Shown piece by piece: positions 54,301 through 62,955 of a DNA stretch of 64,000 nucleotides. Within the stretch, counting starts at the first letter, position 1; each line of letters starts with the position of its first letter. The DNA comes from Edwardsiella anguillarum (GTDB taxonomy: Bacteria; Pseudomonadota; Gammaproteobacteria; Enterobacterales; Enterobacteriaceae), in assembly GCF_008801815.1 (NCBI RefSeq), contig NZ_VZOX01000005.1. One strand, given 5' to 3'. Position numbers and translations under genes: made by a program. Below the pieces are notes generated by a model. That model did not search any database, had not been told where the DNA came from, and was given only the letters and a program-made list of their open reading frames with translations.

Positions 54301-55982
54301 GGTTTCTCCTTGTCCTGCGGCGTGGGCGTGGGTGCCGGGGGCGGCGGGGGCATATCGCGATAGACCCCGGCGAACGAGGCGTTGCCGAACGGGCTGAGCA
54401 CTAGCCCTTTGATGTCATGGCGATAGGCCTGCAGGCGCAGCGAGGAGGCCAGCGGCAGGATCGGCAGCTGCTGCTCCAGGATTTTTTGCGCCGCCTGATA
54501 GTCGTCAATTCGCTGGGAGAGCTGCTGGGACTGCAGCGCCTGGTGCAGGAGGGTATCGAACGCCGGATCGCACCAGTGGGCCAGGTTGGTCTGGGACTGA
54601 ATGGCGGCGCAACTGAGCAGCGGCCGGAAGAAGCTGTCCGGATCGTTGCTGTCGGTCGCCCAGCCGGAGAGGGTCATATCATGGCTCATGTCGTTCAGAC
54701 GGGCCTCCTGAAAGCGCCCCTCCACCGGCACAATGGTGACCTTGATGCCGACCTGGGCCATGTCAGCCTGGATCAGCTCGGCGGTTTTCAGCGGACTGGG
54801 GTTATAGGCCTGGGAGGCGGTCGGCACCCACAGCTGCAGGCGCAGGTTGCTGATCCCGGCGGCCTTAAGCATGGCGCGGGCCTTCTCCGGGTTGTAGTCG
54901 GTAACGCGCGCGTCGTTGTCGTAGGCCCAGGAGGCGCGCGGCAGCAGGGAGGCCGCCGTCTCCGCCGTACCATAGTAGATGGACTGCATCAGGCGCTGGT
55001 TATTGATCGAATAGGCGATGGCGCGGCGGACGTCGACGTTGTCCAGCGGCGGCTTGCGGGTGTTAAACGCCAGATAGGCGACGTTCATCCCCGGGCGCAG
55101 GGTGAGGCGCAGGCGCGGATCGTCGCGCAGGATACCCAGTTGGCTGGCCGCGGGATAGGCCAGCACATCGCACTCGCCGGTCAGCAGCTTGGAGATCCGC
55201 CCGGTGCCGCCGGCGCCCAGGTCGATGACCACCTGCGCCATGCGCGGCGTCCCTTTCCAGTAGCGGGGGTTACGCGCCAGACGGATAAACTGCCCGGCGC
55301 GATACTCCTCCAGCATAAAGGGGCCGGTGCCGACTGGCAGCCGGTCTATCTGCGCCTGGTGGCCGCGCTTGGCCAGCGCCTCGGCGTACTGGGCCGAGAG
55401 CACCGGCGCATAGTGGGTCGCCAGGTGCCAGAGGAAAGAGGCGTCGGGCTGCTTCAGGCGAATCTCGATGCTGTTATCGTCCAGCCTGCGGATGCTCTGC
55501 ACCGCATTGCTGAACTGCAGACTGTCGAAGTAGGGATAGTGACCGCCGTTGACGTCGTGATAGGGGTGCTTGGGATCGAACATGCGCTCGAAGCTGAACA
55601 GTACATCGTCGGCGTTCATGTTGCGGGTCGGGGTGAACCAGGCGGTTTTCTGGAACGGGACATCGCGGCGCAGATGCAGAATATAGGTCGCGCCGCCGTC
55701 GAGCACCTCCCAGCTTTGAGCCAGCTCGGGGATCAGGCGATAGGTATAGGGATCGACATCCAGCAGCCGGTCGTAGAGCTGGGCCGCCAGGGTATCCACC
55801 GTCACGCCGCTGCTGGCCATCTGCGGATTGAACGTATTGACGATCCCGTTGACGCAATAGATAAATCCGCTCTGGCGGATATCCGGCACAGCGGGGGCAG
55901 GCTGCGGCGCCGGTTTCTCGGCCGCCGTGACCGCTGCCGACAGGAGCAGCAGCGGAATAAACAGTGTTTTCAGAGCGCGCAT
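54297..55982 (-). CDS. sapA: Periplasmic peptide-binding protein SapA
   Basis: This 561-residue substrate-binding protein of family SBP_bac_5 has a signal peptide (MRALKTLFIPLLLLSAAVTA). The sequence includes FIYCVNGIVNTFNPQMASSG, ELAQSWEVLDGGATYILHLR, and FNTRKPPLDNVDVRRAIAYSINN. An extra Pro-rich tail (PPPPPAPTPTPQDKEKP) ends the protein and is unusual. The ATG at 55982 gives the clean signal; the frame upstream is non-homologous. It delivers antimicrobial peptides to SapBC. Confidence 0.93.
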   Translation of the reverse strand: MRALKTLFIPLLLLSAAVTAAEKPAPQPAPAVPDIRQSGFIYCVNGIVNTFNPQMASSGVTVDTLAAQLYDRLLDVDPYTYRLIPELAQSWEVLDGGATYILHLRRDVPFQKTAWFTPTRNMNADDVLFSFERMFDPKHPYHDVNGGHYPYFDSLQFSNAVQSIRRLDDNSIEIRLKQPDASFLWHLATHYAPVLSAQYAEALAKRGHQAQIDRLPVGTGPFMLEEYRAGQFIRLARNPRYWKGTPRMAQVVIDLGAGGTGRISKLLTGECDVLAYPAASQLGILRDDPRLRLTLRPGMNVAYLAFNTRKPPLDNVDVRRAIAYSINNQRLMQSIYYGTAETAASLLPRASWAYDNDARVTDYNPEKARAMLKAAGISNLRLQLWVPTASQAYNPSPLKTAELIQADMAQVGIKVTIVPVEGRFQEARLNDMSHDMTLSGWATDSNDPDSFFRPLLSCAAIQSQTNLAHWCDPAFDTLLHQALQSQQLSQRIDDYQAAQKILEQQLPILPLASSLRLQAYRHDIKGLVLSPFGNASFAGVYRDMPPPPPAPTPTPQDKEKP

Positions 55983-56231
55983 AGGGGCTTCAACAGGTTG
56001 TTGGCTGTGCTGCCGGGCGGCACAGGTAGGGACGCCCGGCACGCTGCCGGCGTCGGAACCATAACACGACGGAGCAGCGGCAGTTCATTGAACGATAGCC
56101 TAGTGTAACGTACATTGCCGGCCGGCCCAATCGCTGGCGCCGCCGATGCGGATTATTTGCTCTGTGATTAAACAATTGGCGCCGTGCGACGCCGGTTGGG
56201 CGCGGTTTTTATCGTCGGAGGCAAAAAAACT

Positions 56232-56260
56232 TTGCAAACGATATTGATAAACATTATCAT
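56232..56260 (+). promoter_or_regulatory. ryhB promoter with overlapping Fur box
   Basis: The 19-base stretch 56240-56258 (GATATTGATAA then ACATTATC) matches 17 of 19 bases of the Fur consensus. It overlaps a promoter with TTGCAA at 56232, a 17-base spacer and TATCAT at 56255. Fur would therefore block transcription when iron is plentiful. Confidence 0.85.
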
Positions 56261-56266
56261 TCAAAT

Positions 56267-56369
56267 CGCACCTCAATGGTCTGTTTAACAGGCGCCTGCG
56301 AGGAGCACGACATTGCTCACATTGCTTACAGTTTCATTTTAATGCCAGCGCGGGTGCTGGCTTTTTTTT
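56267..56369 (+). ncRNA. ryhB: Iron-responsive small RNA RyhB
   Basis: The core GCACGACATTGCTCACATTG, continuing CTTACAGT (56305-56332), matches the pairing region of E. coli RyhB almost base for base. It ends in the same type of terminator: GCCAGC, loop GCGGGT, GCTGGC and eight T (56344-56369). The start is placed about seven bases after the -10. RyhB pairs with mRNAs of iron-using proteins through Hfq and lowers their expression when iron is scarce. In E. coli it lies elsewhere, so this location between sapA and pspF is noteworthy. The exact 5' end is estimated. Confidence 0.9.
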
Positions 56370-56384
56370 ATCCCGTCGTCGGCC

Positions 56385-57407
56385 TCATTCGCGCGGTGCC
56401 ATTGCCGCGGTATCGTCGGCCGTCTGCGGTGGTATCGCCGCGATCCCCTGCTTTTTCATAATGCCGCGCAGCTGATGGTAGGTGATGCCGAGCAGGTCGG
56501 CGGCGCGCCGCTGGTTATAGTGCGCCTGACGCAGCGCGTGTCGCAGCAGGCGGCACTCCTGCTCGCCCTGCCAGGCGCGCAGATCCAGCGGCAGCGTCGG
56601 CAGCGCGGCAACCCTCTCATCGTCCGCGGCGACGTCGGGGGGGGGGAAGGGATTAAGCACGATGTTCTCCAGCGCGCCCTCGCCGTCGCCGTGGCGAAAC
56701 ACAGAGCGCTCCACCACGTTTTTCAGCTCGCGGATGTTGCCGGGCCAGCGGTAGTCGAGCAGCGTACGCTGCGCGCGGGCGCTGAAGCCACCGAACAGCG
56801 CTCGCCCCAGCTCTCGGCACATCTGCATGGCGAAGTGCTCCGCCAGCGGCAGGATGTCAGCCCGGCGCCGGCGCAGCGGCGGCAGGGCGATGACCTCAAA
56901 CGCCAGACGATCCAGCAGATCGGCGCGAAACTGCCCCGCGGCGGCCAGCGCCGGCAGATCGGCGTTGGTGGCACAGACCAGGCGTACGTCCACCTGCAGC
57001 GACTGGCTGCCGCCGACGCGCTCCAGATGGCCATACTCGATGACTCGCAGCAGCTTTTCCTGGATCAGCATCGGCGCGGTGGCCAGCTCATCGAGAAACA
57101 GGGTGCCGCCGTCGGCGCGCTCAAAGCGCCCTAGATGACGACGCTGGGCGCCGGTGAAGGCGCCGGCCTCATGGCCGAACAGTTCGGAGTCCAGCAGGGT
57201 CTCGCTGAGCGCGGCGCAGTTCAGGGAGATAAACGGTCCCTGCCAGCGCGGCGAAAGATAGTGCAGACGCTGGGCGATCAGCTCCTTACCGGTGCCGCGT
57301 TCGCCGAGGATCAGCAGCGGCTTGTTCAATTGAGCCAGGCGTGAGGTCTGCTCCAGCACCTCCAGAAACGCGTTGTCTTCGCCCAGCAGGGTATCGCGAT
57401 CGGCCAT
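56385..57407 (-). CDS. pspF: Phage-shock transcriptional activator PspF
   Basis: This 340-residue sigma-54 enhancer-binding protein has an AAA+ domain with Walker A GERGTGKE, the sigma-54 contact loop GAFTGAQ, and Walker B GGTLFLDELA. A C-terminal HTH ends the protein (NQRRAADLLGITYHQLRGIMKKQ). It has no N-terminal receiver, as for PspF, which is held inactive by PspA. It is divergent from pspA and drives the sigma-54 promoter at 57533. Confidence 0.95.
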   Translation of the reverse strand: MADRDTLLGEDNAFLEVLEQTSRLAQLNKPLLILGERGTGKELIAQRLHYLSPRWQGPFISLNCAALSETLLDSELFGHEAGAFTGAQRRHLGRFERADGGTLFLDELATAPMLIQEKLLRVIEYGHLERVGGSQSLQVDVRLVCATNADLPALAAAGQFRADLLDRLAFEVIALPPLRRRRADILPLAEHFAMQMCRELGRALFGGFSARAQRTLLDYRWPGNIRELKNVVERSVFRHGDGEGALENIVLNPFPPPDVAADDERVAALPTLPLDLRAWQGEQECRLLRHALRQAHYNQRRAADLLGITYHQLRGIMKKQGIAAIPPQTADDTAAMAPRE

Positions 57408-57532
57408 CTCTCACCTTAATGTGGTTATTTTCACTATCTTTTAGTAAAACTCATCACTTCCTTTTCTGCAATCCTCCGAAGGGAATATAATTAACATTTT
57501 GAATTGTAATGATTATTCGCCACGGCGTAGAC

Positions 57533-57550
57533 TTGGCATGGCTCTTGTAT
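57533..57550 (+). promoter_or_regulatory. Sigma-54 promoter of pspA
   Basis: TTGGCAT-GGCTC-TTGTAT has the -24 GG and -12 element at sigma-54 spacing, matching the layout of the E. coli pspA promoter. It lies 73 bases before the pspA ATG. PspF binding sites are expected at about 57420-57490, but I do not delineate them. Confidence 0.85.
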
Positions 57551-57623
57551 ATATCAACGTACACCGTGGCGGCCGCGGGTATAGCACGGCGGCCGCAATA
57601 CTGACTGAGCTGAGGATAACATC

Positions 57624-58289
57624 ATGGGTATTTTTTCGCGTTTTGCCGATATCGTAAATGCCAATATCAACACGCTGCTGGATAAGGCCGAAGATCCGCA
57701 GAAGCTGGTGCGCCTGATGATCCAGGAGATGGAGGATACGCTGGTCGAGGTACGTTCCACCTCCGCCCGCGCGCTGGCGGAGAAGAAACAGCTGCTGCGC
57801 CGCATCGAACAGGCATCATTACAGTGTCACGAATGGCAGGAGAAAGCAGAGCTGGCCCTGCGTAAAGAGAAAGAGGATCTGGCGCGGGCGGCGCTGATCG
57901 AAAAACAGCGCGTCGCCGACCTGTTGCTGACGCTGCGGCATGAGGTGGAGAGCATTGATGAGACCCTTGAGCGAATGAAGCGTGAAATCAGCGAGCTGGA
58001 GAGTAAACTGAGTGAAACCCGCGCCCGCCAGCAGGCGCTGGCGCTGCGCCAGCAGGCCGCTGCCTCCTCGCGCGATGTTCGCCGTCAGCTGGACAGCGGC
58101 AAGCTGGATGAGGCGATGGCGCGCTTCGAGCAGTTTGAGCGCCGCATCGATCAGATGGAGGCCGAGGCCGAGAGCGTGGGGCTGGGCAAAAAGAAGAGCC
58201 TGGATCAGGAGTTTGCTGAATTAAAGGCCGATGATGAAATCAGTCGTCAGCTGAGTGAAATGAAGGCCCGTCTGCAGCGCGGCGAATAG
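57624..58289 (+). CDS. pspA: Phage-shock protein A
   Basis: This 221-residue ESCRT-III-like membrane-stabilising protein starts GIFSRFADIVNANINTLLD and continues with long coiled-coil helices throughout (EDPQKLVRLMIQEMEDTLVE, then ARQQALALRQQAAASSRD). PspA oligomerises at damaged inner membrane and inhibits PspF in the absence of stress. It heads pspABCD, with GAGGATAAC before the ATG. Confidence 0.96.
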   Translation: MGIFSRFADIVNANINTLLDKAEDPQKLVRLMIQEMEDTLVEVRSTSARALAEKKQLLRRIEQASLQCHEWQEKAELALRKEKEDLARAALIEKQRVADLLLTLRHEVESIDETLERMKREISELESKLSETRARQQALALRQQAAASSRDVRRQLDSGKLDEAMARFEQFERRIDQMEAEAESVGLGKKKSLDQEFAELKADDEISRQLSEMKARLQRGE

Positions 58290-58335
58290 GCGCGCCGCGG
58301 TTCGGCGCACTGACCCATCCATCCAAGGAGCATCT

Positions 58336-58563
58336 ATGGGCTATCTGTTTCTCGCCATTCCATTGACTCTGTTCGTGCTGTTTGTCCTGCCTATCTGGCT
58401 GTGGCTGCACTACGGCAACCGCCAGCGCAGCGACAGCGTGCTGCAGGCGCAGGAGCAGCAGCGCCTGACTCAGCTGAGCGAGGAGGCGCAGCGGATGCGC
58501 CAGCGTATCGGCGCCCTGGAGGCGATTCTGGATGCGGAGCATCCCAGCTGGAGGGACGCCTGA
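58336..58563 (+). CDS. pspB: Phage-shock protein B
   Basis: A 75-residue inner-membrane protein with one N-terminal helix (LFLAIPLTLFVLFVLPIWLW) and a charged coiled coil (LTQLSEEAQRMRQRIGALEAIL). With PspC it senses envelope stress and relieves PspA inhibition. The stop overlaps the pspC start. Confidence 0.94.
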   Translation: MGYLFLAIPLTLFVLFVLPIWLWLHYGNRQRSDSVLQAQEQQRLTQLSEEAQRMRQRIGALEAILDAEHPSWRDA

Positions 58564-58916
58564 TGAGCCCGTCGTTGTCTCCGCGTCGTTTGTACCGCCT
58601 GCCTCAGCGCGGGGTGTTCAAGGGGGTCTGCGCCGGGATCGCCGACTACTTTGATGTTCCGGTTGCTCTGGTGCGGGCGATGGCGGTCGTGTCGATCTTC
58701 TGCGGCCTGTTTGTCATTACGCTGGCGGCGTACCTGATCCTGGCCTTTACGCTGCCGGTGGCACAGGGCGAACGGCCGCCCGAGGCGCCGGGCGTGCGGG
58801 CGCAGCTGGCGCGCACCGCCGGGGAGCTGGAGGCGTGCGAACAGCGGCTGCGTCGTCTGGAGCGCTATGTGACCTCGCCGGCGTTTAGCCTGAACCGGCG
58901 CTTCCGTCAGCTATAG
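58563..58916 (+). CDS. pspC: Phage-shock protein C
   Basis: This 117-residue PspC-domain protein reads RLPQRGVFKGVCAGIADYFD, followed by a membrane helix (AMAVVSIFCGLFVITLAAYL) and a C-terminal coiled-coil (LARTAGELEACEQRLRRLE). The ATG at 58563 overlaps the pspB TGA. The longer frame from 58401 is antisense-like filler and not coding. Confidence 0.94.
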   Translation: MSPSLSPRRLYRLPQRGVFKGVCAGIADYFDVPVALVRAMAVVSIFCGLFVITLAAYLILAFTLPVAQGERPPEAPGVRAQLARTAGELEACEQRLRRLERYVTSPAFSLNRRFRQL

Positions 58917-58952
58917 CCCTATCAGCGCCGCCGGATACCCGAGGAGAGGCAT

Positions 58953-59216
58953 ATGACCTTCTTTCGTCAGGCGCGCCGCGCCGGACCGCTGTGCGCCGCA
59001 CTGCTGCGTCACGCCGCACCGCTGCTGCTGTGCGCCGCCCCGGCGGGCATCGCCGGCGGCGTCACCCGCTATGTCGCCTGGCGCCCGCTGCGTCTGATCC
59101 TGCGCTGGACGCTGGCGTCCGCGCTGCGCCGCAGCGTACGCTATGTGACGGCGCACCATTTTCAGCAGGGTGTCCGGCGCGATGCGTCAGCCGGACAACG
59201 GCAAGGAGAGATATGA
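58953..59216 (+). CDS. pspD: Phage-shock protein D
   Basis: An 87-residue protein resembling PspD: a hydrophobic Ala/Leu segment (LLRHAAPLLLCAAPAGIAGG) and a basic C-terminus containing ARRPLRLIL-like WRPLRLILRWTLASAL. It is diverged from the E. coli protein; position after pspC decides the call. The stop overlaps ycjX (ATGA). Confidence 0.8.
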   Translation: MTFFRQARRAGPLCAALLRHAAPLLLCAAPAGIAGGVTRYVAWRPLRLILRWTLASALRRSVRYVTAHHFQQGVRRDASAGQRQGEI

Positions 59217-60613
59217 AGAAGAGGCTACAGCACGATATCAACGCGTTGGTTAATCGCGGCCTGGATCGCCATCTGTGTCTGGCGGTCACCGGCCTGAGCC
59301 GCAGCGGCAAGACGGCGTTCATTACGTCGCTGGTCAATCAGCTGCTGCATCTCCACAGCGGCGCGCGCCTGCCGCTGTTTTCCGCGGCGCGCGAGGAGCG
59401 GATCCTGGGGGTAAAACGGGTGCCGCAGCGTGAGCTGGGGGTGGCCCGTTTCACCTATGACGAAGGGATGGCCCAGCTGTACGGCGAGCCGCCCGACTGG
59501 CCCACGCCGACCCGCGGCGTCAGCGAAATCCGTCTGGCGCTGCGCTATCGCAGTCGGGAGTCGCTGCTGCGCCACTTCAAAGAGACCTCGACGCTGTACC
59601 TGGAGATCGTGGACTACCCCGGCGAATGGCTGCTGGATCTGCCGATGCTCGATCAGCGCTATCTGGCGTGGTCGCGCCAGATGAATGGTCTGCTGCAGGG
59701 TGAGCGGCGGACGCTGGCCGAGCCGTTTCTGCGCCTGTGCGCCGCCTGCGATCCGCTGGCGGCGGCGGACGAGCGCCAGCTGGCGGCCATCGCGCAGGCC
59801 TATACCGACTATCTGCTGCAGTGCAAACAGCGCGGCCTGCATTTTATTCAGCCGGGCCGCTTTGTGCTGCCGGGGGATATGGCCGGCGCGCCTGCGCTGC
59901 AGTTTTTCCCCTGGCCGGGGCTGGATGAGGCGGGTGAGGCCCGCCTGGCCAGCGCCGATCGGCACAGCAATATTGGCATGCTGCGCCAGCGCTACGACTA
60001 TTACTGCCGCGAAGTGGTGAAGGGGTTTTACCGTCGGCACTTCGCACGCTTCGACCGCCAGATTGTCCTGGTGGACTGCCTGCAGCCCCTCAACAGCGGG
60101 CCGCAGACGTTTAATGATATGCGGCTGGCCCTCAGCCAGCTGATGCAGAGCTTTAACTACGGTAAGCGCACGCTGTACCGCCGCCTGTTCTCGCCCTGTA
60201 TCGATCGGCTGATGTTTGCCGCCAGCAAGGCCGACCATGTGACCGCCGATCAGCACGCCAACCTGGTCTCGCTGCTGCAGCAGCTGGTGCAGGATGCCTG
60301 GCAAAACGCCGCCTTTGAGGGGATCAGCATGGACTGCGCCGGCATCGCGGCGATCCAGGCGACTCAGAGCGGCGTGGTGGATCACCAGGGGCAGACGATC
60401 CCGGCCCTGCGCGGGGAGCGCTTGAGCGATGGCGCGGCGCTGACGGTGTATCCGGGCGAGGTGCCGGCGCGTCTGCCGCAGGCCGCATTCTGGCAGCAGC
60501 AGGGGTTTCATTTTGAACAGTTCCGGCCGCAGCGCACGGCGGTGGATACGCCGCTGCCGCATATCCGTATGGACAGCGTGATGGAATTTTTGCTGGGAGA
60601 TAAATTACGGTGA
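59213..60613 (+). CDS. ycjX: YcjX-family GTP-binding-like protein
   Basis: This 466-residue DUF463 P-loop protein has Walker A GLSRSGKT near residue 28 and the conserved DYPGEWLLDLPML around 140. Later ASKADHVTADQH supplies a G4-like motif. It overlaps pspD and ycjF, making one unit with the psp operon; in enterobacteria it belongs to the PspF regulon. Its biochemical role is unknown. The ATG at 59213 follows AAGGAGAG. Confidence 0.93.
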   Translation: MKKRLQHDINALVNRGLDRHLCLAVTGLSRSGKTAFITSLVNQLLHLHSGARLPLFSAAREERILGVKRVPQRELGVARFTYDEGMAQLYGEPPDWPTPTRGVSEIRLALRYRSRESLLRHFKETSTLYLEIVDYPGEWLLDLPMLDQRYLAWSRQMNGLLQGERRTLAEPFLRLCAACDPLAAADERQLAAIAQAYTDYLLQCKQRGLHFIQPGRFVLPGDMAGAPALQFFPWPGLDEAGEARLASADRHSNIGMLRQRYDYYCREVVKGFYRRHFARFDRQIVLVDCLQPLNSGPQTFNDMRLALSQLMQSFNYGKRTLYRRLFSPCIDRLMFAASKADHVTADQHANLVSLLQQLVQDAWQNAAFEGISMDCAGIAAIQATQSGVVDHQGQTIPALRGERLSDGAALTVYPGEVPARLPQAAFWQQQGFHFEQFRPQRTAVDTPLPHIRMDSVMEFLLGDKLR

Positions 60614-61677
60614 ACGATCCGATTAAACCGCGCATCGATTTCGATGCGTCGCTGAGCGCGGAGCCGACGCCGTCGCTGCAGCCGGGCATGGCATTCGACG
60701 CGCATCAGGCCGAGGCATTTACGCCATCGGCGCCGCCAGAGACCGAGGCGGAGCAGGATGAGGGGCGGTTGGAAGGGATGGTCAGCATGGCCCTGCGTCC
60801 GCGTCGCAGCCTGTGGCGGCGTATCGCGGCGGGCGGGGTGGCGCTGTTCGGCCTCAGCGTGCTGGCGCAGGGGGCGGCTTGGCTGCATCAGGCCTGGGTC
60901 AGCCAGGACTGGATCGCGCTGGGCGGCTGCGTGGCCGGAGGAATGATCGTCCTGGCCGGCGTCGGTGCCCTGGCCACCGAATGGCGCCATCTCTACCGCC
61001 TGCGCCAGCGCGCCGAAGAGCGCGAGCTGGCCGCGGACCTGCTGCACAGCCACGCCGTCGGCGGCGGGCGGGCATTCTGCGAGCGCCTGCTGCGCCAGGC
61101 CGGGCTGGATGGCAGCCACCCGGCGGTGCAGCGCTGGCAGGCGGCGCTGCACGAGACCCACAGCGACCGCGAGGTGGTCTCCCTGTACGCCACGCTGGTA
61201 CAGCCGGTGCTGGACAGCCAGGCGCGGCGGGAGATCAGCCGCTACGCCGCCGAGTCGACCCTGATGATCGCCGTCAGTCCACTGGCGCTGGTGGATATGG
61301 CCTTTATCGCCTGGCGCAATCTGCGCCTGATCAATCGCATCGCCGCGCTGTACGGCATTGAGCTGGGCTATTACAGCCGCCTGCGCCTGTTCCGCCTGGT
61401 GCTGCTGAACATCGCCTTTGCCGGTGCGTCGGAGCTGGTGCGGGAGGTGGGCATGGACTGGGTCTCCCAGGATCTGGCGGCCCGGCTGTCGGCGCGGGCG
61501 GCGCAGGGGATCGGCGCGGGGCTGCTGACCGCGCGGCTGGGGATCAAGGCGATGGAGCTGTGCCGTCCGCTGCCGTGGATCGGCGACGATCGCCCGCGTC
61601 TGGGTGATTTTCGCCGAGAGCTGATAGCCCAGCTGCGGCGGACGCTACCTGCGGCAAAGGCAGAGCGCAGAACCTAG
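60610..61677 (+). CDS. ycjF: YcjF-family inner-membrane protein (DUF697)
   Basis: This 355-residue membrane protein starts at GTG 60610 overlapping the ycjX stop (GTGA). Two helices lie at about residues 72-90 (GGVALFGLSVLAQGAAWL) and 100-122. A DUF697 domain follows in the C-terminal half (SPLALVDMAFIAWRNLRLIN, then IAALYGIELGYYSRLRLFR). It is cotranscribed with ycjX. Function is unknown. Confidence 0.93.
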   Translation: MNDPIKPRIDFDASLSAEPTPSLQPGMAFDAHQAEAFTPSAPPETEAEQDEGRLEGMVSMALRPRRSLWRRIAAGGVALFGLSVLAQGAAWLHQAWVSQDWIALGGCVAGGMIVLAGVGALATEWRHLYRLRQRAEERELAADLLHSHAVGGGRAFCERLLRQAGLDGSHPAVQRWQAALHETHSDREVVSLYATLVQPVLDSQARREISRYAAESTLMIAVSPLALVDMAFIAWRNLRLINRIAALYGIELGYYSRLRLFRLVLLNIAFAGASELVREVGMDWVSQDLAARLSARAAQGIGAGLLTARLGIKAMELCRPLPWIGDDRPRLGDFRRELIAQLRRTLPAAKAERRT

Positions 61678-61708
61678 CCCGCCGCGGGGCTGTGCCCCGG
61701 CGGGCTCC
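61678..61708. terminator. GC-rich hairpin between convergent ycjF and sseA
   Basis: GCCCGCC and GGCGGGC arms with a CGGGGC / GCCCCG inner stem begin at the ycjF stop. No T tract follows on either strand, so intrinsic termination is uncertain. Confidence 0.4.
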
Positions 61709-61734
61709 GGCTGACCCTCGTCAGCATAGCCGGG

Positions 61735-62565
61735 TTATCGCGCAATGGGCAGCGTATCGTCTGCCCCCCATTCGCTCCAGGCGCCGTCGTACAGCGCCGT
61801 CTCCTCAATGCCCAGCGCCGCCAGCGCCAGCAGCAGCACCGCGGCGGTGACGCCGGAGCCACAGCTGGCGATAATCGGGCGCTGCAGGTCAATACCGGCC
61901 TGCCTGAACAGCGTCCGCAACTCTTCCGGCGTCTTGAGGGCGCCGTCCCGCACGACGCTGTCCCACGGCAGGTTATGGCTGCCGGGAATGTGGCCGCTGC
62001 GCAGGCCGAGGCGTGGCTCCGGCGCCGCGCCGCGGAAGCGGGCGGCGGCCCGGGCATCGATGAGTTGTGTATGGCTATCCCCCAGCGCGTCCAACACCTG
62101 CGCGGCGCTGCGCAGGCGGCGGGTATCCAACTGAGCAGGGAAGTGACCCTGCGGGGTGATGGCCTGCGCCGCCGGCCGCAGAGGAAGTCCCAGACGTTGC
62201 CAGGCAGCCAGCCCACCGGCGAGCAGCGAGACACGCTGCGCGCCGAAGGCCCGCAGCATCCACCAGGCGCGCGGAGCGCTGAACAGCGTACCGTCATCGT
62301 AGATCACCAGATGGCGCCGGCTGTCGACGCCCAGCGCCCGCATGGCGGCGCCAAAATCGGCGGCGGACGGCAGCATGTGGGGCAGCGGACTGGCGTGGTC
62401 GGACAGGGCATCGATATCAAAGCGCAGGGCGCCGGGGAGGCGCTCCGGCTCGACGGGATCGGTGCGCGGCCCCGGGGGGGCCAGACGGGCGTCGAGCAGC
62501 TGAATATCCTGATCCGCCAGGTGGGCGGCCAGCCACTGCGGGGTGACAAACAGAGAGGATGACAT
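61735..62565 (-). CDS. sseA: 3-mercaptopyruvate sulfurtransferase
   Basis: This 276-residue enzyme has two rhodanese domains. The first is inactive (SLFVTPQWLAAHLADQDIQLLDA); the second carries the active-site loop CGSGVTA (about residue 236), the mercaptopyruvate type rather than rhodanese CRKGVTA. It transfers sulfur from 3-mercaptopyruvate to thiol acceptors in the cytoplasm. In E. coli it lies elsewhere. Here it occupies the position after the psp/ycj genes, while pspE is absent. Confidence 0.92.
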   Translation of the reverse strand: MSSSLFVTPQWLAAHLADQDIQLLDARLAPPGPRTDPVEPERLPGALRFDIDALSDHASPLPHMLPSAADFGAAMRALGVDSRRHLVIYDDGTLFSAPRAWWMLRAFGAQRVSLLAGGLAAWQRLGLPLRPAAQAITPQGHFPAQLDTRRLRSAAQVLDALGDSHTQLIDARAAARFRGAAPEPRLGLRSGHIPGSHNLPWDSVVRDGALKTPEELRTLFRQAGIDLQRPIIASCGSGVTAAVLLLALAALGIEETALYDGAWSEWGADDTLPIAR

Positions 62566-62955
62566 GGTAGCTCCGGATGCGTGGCAAAGGGGATCCGATT
62601 GTATACCGCAACCTTGGCGCAGGGTATGGCCATGCGCATGGATGCATGACCTATGCCAGCCTTCCGCGATCTTCGGCTAAAATGTATGATAAATGTGTGG
62701 TAAGATACTGTACGCGTTGGCTTACGCCCATGGCAGCCCGACGTCTGCGGCGTCCACACCCGCGATGGGGCGCTCGACGTAGGTCAACGGCGCTCATCAA
62801 CCGATGAAAATCGGGGAAGATGACTGGCATATAACAGAAAAATCTGTCAACTTTGGGTGACAGGTAATAGCTTCAGCCGCTGTGCTGGTGGTTTGGGCAA
62901 ACAACGGCTGTTTTTCGCGTACACACGCAGCATAAGCAGAGTAAGGTCAAAACTA
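62566..62955. other. Divergent region between sseA and tyrR
   Basis: A 390-base gap. It contains no gene and must carry the tyrR promoter. A CTGTCA / TGACAG inverted repeat at 62844-62863, about 95 bases ahead of tyrR, could be an operator, but it does not match the TyrR box (TGTAAA, N6, TTTACA). Confidence 0.5.

Larger units (their letters stand above)
55983..56384. other. Region between sapA and pspF, carrying RyhB
   Basis: A 402-base gap with no protein gene. It holds the sapA promoter region, the Fur box and the RyhB RNA listed below. Confidence 0.7.

Noticed and set aside
54417..56108. 563-codon plus-strand frame across sapA
   Set aside because: It is antisense to the SapA gene with its clear signal peptide and binding-protein motifs.
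62844..62863. Inverted repeat upstream of tyrR as a TyrR box
   Set aside because: CTGTCA/TGACAG does not match the TGTAAA-N6-TTTACA consensus; kept only as a possible operator of unknown owner.
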